In this document: in pieces, positions 58,678-64,000 of the stretch
Layout: every line of letters starts with the position of its first letter
How positions within the stretch are numbered: position 1 is the stretch's first letter
Assembly: GCA_037976565.1 (NCBI GenBank)
Contig: CP137675.1
Coordinates: forward strand, 18,626,446 to 18,690,445
Length of the DNA stretch: 64,000 nt
Reading direction: 5' to 3'
From: Mesocentrotus franciscanus
Lineage: Eukaryota; Echinodermata; Echinoidea; Camarodonta; Strongylocentrotidae
Program-made: the position numbers and the translations under genes
The notes under the pieces: generated by a model
What the model was told of the DNA's origin: nothing
Database searches by the model: none
Seen by the model: the letters and a program-made list of their open reading frames with translations, nothing else

Positions 58678-60085
58678 CATTGTTTAATTCTAAGCAGAAC
58701 AGTGACGGAGCCTACTTTTAGCAAATGTGCGCCAAGTTAAGTTTATATGAACATTTTTGTGGATTACGGGGAGCGTATAGTTCCATTATAGGGGTAAATG
58801 GCTTATGGTGTTATTACTCTAATAAATGACTAAGTAAACTGTCAAACCGCCAAGCTGTCTCACATGTCTAAAGCCTTCTTCTTCTTTTTTTTTTTTTTGG
58901 GGGGGGGCAATTTCGAATGTCGTGTCTCTCTTAAATTATTGATATTGCTTAAAAAGATATGTGTCATGATTGCATTTTGGGTATAGGATTCACATTTGAT
59001 AACAAAGACGGAAAGAAAACGAGGGGGAAGATTTTCTTTTAGGCAATATAGAACAAAATAAGGATAAGTTTTTAACATCCTGCAAATGCGACACATAATA
59101 CAAAAGAAGAAGCATTCGTCTGCATGACAGAGATTATTTTGAAATATTGACCTTATAATTTCCGATAGATACAATAGCCATGTACGGAAAATGTATAATT
59201 GTTTTGGGCAAGAAGGACTGATCATAATCTTCAGACTATGTATTTTGTATTTCTTTCTTGTGTTGGAGTCATGGTATTAGAATAATGGCTTCAACGGAAG
59301 GAAAATCAATAGCCATGCCAATATTCCCACGTACATATTTTTTTACTTAATAATAATAAATATAAATAAAAACATCCTCCATACACTTATCAAAAATAGA
59401 AATCGCAAACAGTCAGAAAGTACTTTATGTTTTTGATCTTTCATATCATGATAATATTTTTGTTTGTCGCTGTAGTACTAAGGGGATATGTAATGAGCTA
59501 CAAGAGAGTCCGTATTTCACCCTTCTGTACCAACAGATCACGTAGCTCATCAAAAGCTTTAACAACTGTACCTTTCTCTTAAAGATGTTATCAATATCAT
59601 TTTCAGTTATTGTTTAAAGATATCTGATTTGGCAAGTGCGAATACCAGAAAGGGTGTAATTACACTCAGGGGGTGTCGAGACGTGTGGGCGGAGGGAGGT
59701 TTCTACGAAAGAGGAAATTGATTTTATGAACAGGTTAATACATTCCGTCTGTTCATGTCAGAGTTTGGTAGAGGATTTGGAAGTTTGGTCCAGGTTTTAC
59801 TTTCCCTGAAAATACCTGACATGCCATTTTTTGTTGGATAAACAAGTGTCATTTCTAATTTCCTGTTTTTGTTCTAAAAATGATATTTAATATAAACATG
59901 CTCCAATGGCGACAGTTAATGCTACAATGACAAATATTACTACTTCTAAACTGTACTATAATATCGTGTGCTACTTCTTCATCTACCGTCACTTCTACTA
60001 TTTCTTTTATAACAAAAAAAAAAATCATCATCAACAACATAAAGGACAACAACAATAGCAGCAACAACAACAAAAACAACAAATG

Positions 60086-60130
<45 letters not shown>

Positions 60131-61084
60131 AGTCTGCTATAATCCTGCTACTTTTACTATAGTGCTTCTCCCACATTTACTATACTTCTGCTACCTCTTA
60201 CTGATTTTGCTTCTTCTACTCCTTCTACAAGTTTAAAGAGAATACAGACAATTGGTAACAGTAAATCATACGAGGGATGTAAAATATAAACATTCACTTT
60301 CTGAATGTTATTTTGACGGCCCGAAAATGTTTGGGATTTTTGTTCCACGATCCAAATAAAAATTGAAAAAGAAAAGAGAGGAATACAAACATACTTTAAA
60401 ATGTTCTATGAAAGAAGGCTGTCCATGTATTTGATTTAAAGTTGATTTGTATGTGCAGTACATCAAAGTGCCATTGTCTACTTCTGGGACTGCATTTTGA
60501 AGGGGGTGTCCTATGGACTGTATGAATAATCAGCCTCTGGTGGACGTGTGGGCGCAATATTGGCTGTGAGAAATGACACATGTATATGGCTTGGCAACGC
60601 CACCGACGAGTGGGCGGTGAACCTATAGGCTGCCGCGACTCTCTAGTGAGGCAAAAGAAAAATCCTCCTACATGGGACCTCATTAAAGGCATAAAAATTA
60701 CGACTTATGACGTACTCTTTCGTCATCCAAACGTCATATTCATAATTAAGACTAACCTCCATTCCAGTACAATTTCTTTCAATCGGGCAGTTTTTATTAG
60801 TAGAAGAAGAAGAAAATCTTTGTCTCGCGCTAATCTCTTGATCACTTGTTTGTTTTGCAATAGTACAAGTTTTAAATAAAAAGTTTGAAAGCACATTTCT
60901 ATGACTATGGGGATATCGTCACGTAGAATTTAATTGAAGGAACGACAAACATTTGTTTTCATGCTTGTCACGCATGCTTCATGTTTTCTGATAATCGCAA
61001 TCACATGTTTCTCTTTACTTACTTCGATATACATGTGATCATTCCCTCGAGAGCGCGCGCGTGATTGGGACATGCGCAAACCTT
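58678..61084. other. Intergenic DNA with CTA/AAC simple repeats
   Basis: A T-run followed by a G-run is at 58,886-58,908, an AAC-rich stretch at 60,008-60,083 and (CTA)n at 60,084-60,130. No gene was recognised. Confidence 0.55.
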
Positions 61085-61090
61085 CGGGAC

Positions 61091-61330
61091 CCCCTGCTTC
61101 CCTCGTTCTCCCTCTCTCTCTCTCTCTCTGCCTCTACCTATCTCTTTCTTCCATTGGTTATTTTTCTCCTTCTCCCCTTCTCTCTCTCTCTCTCTCTTTC
61201 TCTCCTCTCTCTCTTCCTCTTCTCTCTCTGCTTCTACCTATCTCTTTCCTTTCTTTCATTATATATATATTTATCTCTCTCCTTCCCCCTCCCCTCCCAC
61301 CCCCTCCCTGTCCCTCTCCCACTCTTTCTA
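61091..61330. repeat. CT-rich simple-sequence region
   Basis: (CT)n and (CCT)n tracts broken by TCTACCTATCTCTTTC, which occurs twice (about 61,132 and 61,234). This suggests internal duplication. All three frames are open for compositional reasons. Confidence 0.85.
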
Positions 61331-61980
61331 TCCCTTTTATTTTCTGTGAAATTTGTAAGATCACTTGATGCCTACGAGTAAATCTCCACTCTCTAAACAA
61401 AATATATCAATGAACCTGAAAATGTACGTCTTTAGATACTGTGAAGAGAATATCATGCATTTCAAAAGATGAAATTAATTGTCGGAAAGAAGTGTCTGAA
61501 TATTCCCATTGAGCAGGTCGTGCAGATAAACTTACAATCAAACCAGGGATATGTGACATCTCCCTGATCAAACCAAAGATCGATCTTACTCCCAAACACC
61601 CTCAAATTTCTTATCTAAATTACGGATGCTGATTGTCGAATCTGAGTATTGGCCTTTAACAGCCAAAGGCAATACAAATCAAAGCAGATGATTGCATTTA
61701 CTTTCTTACATCAGAACACGAAAAGAGCTTCCGCAACGGAAATACGTTTGCACAATATTCGCTGACTGTTCTCGAGCCCAACTGTTCCGGAGGAGATTGG
61801 GGACAATCTTTTATGCGAACTGAGTCACATTGTCATGGTAATAAGCTTTTTTGTGTTGTTGGCTTGTTTTGGCGGTTATGCCTTTGTTTCCAAAGCCTTT
61901 GGGGTTTAATGGGGGAAGTATGAACTCGATGTTTTTTTCTGTAACTTTCTAGTCACCAATGTTGTCATTAGAGGTTTAAA

Positions 61981-62200
61981 GTTGTCATGGTCTAGTGGAT
62001 TCGTCTTCGGACTGTCGATCAAATGGTTCACGGTTCGAGTCCCGCCGTGGCACTAATATCCTTTGGTAAGACATTAATATACATTTGCCACTCTCCACCC
62101 AGGTATTAAATGGGTACATGGAGTACCGAAATCGGGGTAACATTAGAGCGCCTTGAGCACCTTACGTAGTGGATATGTGCGCTATTCGTACATGCAATCA
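61981..62200 (+). mobile_element. SINE-B copy, well preserved
   Basis: Box A TGGTCTAGTGG (61,988-61,998) and box B GGTTCGAGTCCC (62,032-62,043) are at tRNA spacing. They are followed by GCCGTGGCACTAATATCCTT, CTCTCCACCCAGGTATTAAA and AATGGGTAC. The tail reads AGAGCGCCTTGAG...GTGCGCTATTCGTA. It is the reference copy for 1,515 and 13,720. It is tRNA-derived and not a tRNA gene, because the 3' body is appended and the stems are poor. Confidence 0.85.
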
Positions 62201-62439
62201 GTCCGCTACGTAATATCAAGTTCTTTTGTATTTCCCGGTCACGTCACATTTCCGCTTTATACAGAATATTGTTGCTGTTTATAAATTACGTATAATGTAT
62301 GTAACATGCCACAATATCTATCTATACAATGATATCTATGTACATTATGTTATACAAAGTTAAAATAAAGTAAAATGTGAGCAAAGCAAATTTCCATTGG
62401 ACATTAAAAATAAAATTGAAAATGAAATATATGAATATA

Positions 62440-62612
62440 TATTATCATTAATATTATTGTTATCATTATTATCATTATTATTTTTGTTATCGTTATTATT
62501 ATTATTATTATTATTATCATTATTATCATTATTATTATTATTATTATTATCATTATTATTATCATTATTATTATCATTATTATTATCATCATATTATTAT
62601 TATTATTATTAT
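62440..62612. repeat. (TTA)n/(TCATTA)n microsatellite
   Basis: Imperfect TTATTATCATTATTAT repeat of about 170 bp. Leu/Ile-rich ORFs on both strands are compositional. Confidence 0.92.
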
Positions 62613-63936
62613 CAGGGTCCCGCTATAATTATAAATCAATGCAATCAACGCAATTTTATGTTACAAAATAAAAGTATGGTAATTAAATTATACTGAGTAC
62701 ATTCCTAATCAAGTATTCTAATGTTTTTTGGTGTTTGCAGGAAAGCTATTTCGAAATGTATTCATGTAGTATACAGATCATGATAATTTCACTGATATCG
62801 ACATTTATAGGTTCCACATATCATCATCTCATTATCTACGCCCCTCCCCCCTCCCCCCTGAAGCTCAATGATTTACATTCTTGAATCAAAATGTCAATCT
62901 CAGAAGGCAGATATCAACATCTTACTGTATAATACAAATCTTCCGTGGTGTCATTGCAAGGCGAGAAAACACATTGCATCTAGAATAAATCGAAATAAGG
63001 TGCGTTCAGAGACTAGGAAACGATCAATTTTTATGCCATAATCAACACGACAATCTATAGCAGCAATATCGAAAAATGGGTCACAATCTTAACCATCCCA
63101 TCTTCTTCACAAGGCCCAAAACTACCATTTAAAGATTAAGTTGATGTCTGGTCACGCAATTGCAATATGAAAGAAACTTTGTGGAAGAGATTGGAAAGGT
63201 TTATCATGTAGCACATAAGAATTGGTGTATATTGTCAGGTTTTGGAATCATCGAAATAATAAGAAATTAGCTCAGTCTTGCTATATATGGACTACACAAA
63301 CGTGTGGCATGAAAGTTTTTGTCTATAACCTAAGCTCTTGTCTTATTTCGAATATGAGGGCATTTGAAGAGCCATCCTTTTCAGGGGACATTTTTTCTTC
63401 TATCATATTCTCCAACAATAACAAAAAGAGCGAAAGGGCTCACAAATTATTTGTCACTTTTCCCAGAACTTTACTTTCTCTTTAACGTGAACATACTGAA
63501 TTCTTAAAACATTCGTGGCAGATGTTAGCATCTGGTTTGGGTTAAGCTATGATCCTCGTGTGACGTCATCATCGAGTGTATCTGATATGTGCCGGTGATC
63601 GATTGGATAAGTAATGAGAAAGAAAGGATAAATGGTAAACAAGTAAAAACAATCAGGAACATACTTTTCATTTCGAAAGTACTTGGCACTCGTCATAATG
63701 TCGTTTTGATAAATAAGTACAAGTCACTGTCCTATGACCACTCTTAAAGAGAAGGTTGAGTTCTGGGAAGAGGTGAAAAATAATTTGTGAGCGTTATCAT
63801 TGTTGTTATGCAAGTGTGGAAGAACATCAGATAAATAATGTTCCCTGAAAAGCATGGGTCTTCAAATGCCTTCATATTTTAAATATGGCATGTAACAGCA
63901 TAAAAATCGGGACGGATTTTTATGTCACATGTTTGT
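62613..63936. other. Intergenic DNA, no gene seen
   Basis: A lone AGGTGCGTTCAGAGACTAGG (about 62,999) resembles a Harbinger-like end without a partner. A CRE octamer is at 63,561-63,568. Confidence 0.45.
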
Positions 63937-64000
63937 GTAGTCCCATATACATATTTCTGTGTAAAGTGCCTGCTACTTTACCAACACTGGGCCAAATTTC
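63937..64000 (+). repeat. Dispersed repeat cut by the window edge
   Basis: GTAGTCCCATATACATATTT ... ACTTTACCAACACTGGGCCAAATTTC matches 25,656-25,720 in the same orientation. The element continues beyond the right end. Confidence 0.65.

Noticed and set aside
61061..61400. Overlapping Ser/Leu/Pro ORFs in all plus frames
   Set aside because: The (CT)n-rich sequence is open in every frame; no coding signature.
61981..62055. Functional tRNA gene
   Set aside because: A tRNA-derived SINE head: weak stems, an appended body, and related copies at 1,515 and 13,720.
62999..63020. Possible Harbinger-like end (GGTGCGTTCAGAGAC)
   Set aside because: No matching inverted end within the window; a single motif is not enough.

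Overview
The window is AT-rich metazoan DNA with spliced genes, abundant short DNA transposons, tRNA-headed SINEs, a decayed LINE and long purine tracts. The SINE sequences, the transposon mix and a lineage-specific V-type Ig receptor pair suggest a marine invertebrate deuterostome. A sea urchin or other echinoderm is my best guess, but I cannot prove the species by eye. There are no bacterial-style operons, rRNA or convincing tRNA genes.

Only two cellular genes can be supported. (1) On the minus strand at about 5.9-6.4 kb is a first coding exon: signal peptide plus one V-type Ig domain, ending at a consensus GTAAGT donor. No later exon was recognised in the window. (2) On the plus strand at 22,676-24,757 is a complete intronless gene for a 693-residue receptor: signal peptide, three Ig domains, one membrane helix, and a long Pro/Tyr-rich cytoplasmic tail with ITIM-like, YxxP and PxxP motifs. 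The first Ig domains of the two are clearly related, so they form a head-to-head paralogous pair about 16 kb apart, one split and one intronless.

The rest is mostly repeats. At 9.6-15 kb there are several copies of one inverted-repeat MITE family, one carrying a palindromic MITE with a 3-bp target duplication. At 18.7-20.1 kb, upstream of gene 2, three unrelated MITEs sit in a row. At 29.6-32.5 kb a hAT-like element with a perfect 8-bp target duplication lies inside a Harbinger-like element with a TTA duplication. The hAT-like element carries a satellite array of about 18 units, nearly all with the same GC-rich hairpin. A second copy of the 19.6 kb TTAA element is at 34.8 kb. At 37-39 kb there is a fold-back repeat and a degenerate ~300-bp tandem array. 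From 41 to 62 kb there are SINEs, a hAT-like element, a Penelope-like fragment between (TA)n tracts, a decayed LINE with a TAG-repeat tail, and a tandem duplication. Simple repeats (GA, CT, ATT, TAG, CTA) are frequent.

Two sequence-level signals stand out beyond the genes. One is the hairpin satellite inside nested transposons. The other is an apparent excess of the palindromic octamer TGACGTCA (11 seen, about one or fewer expected from base composition), including one 543 bp upstream of gene 1's start codon.
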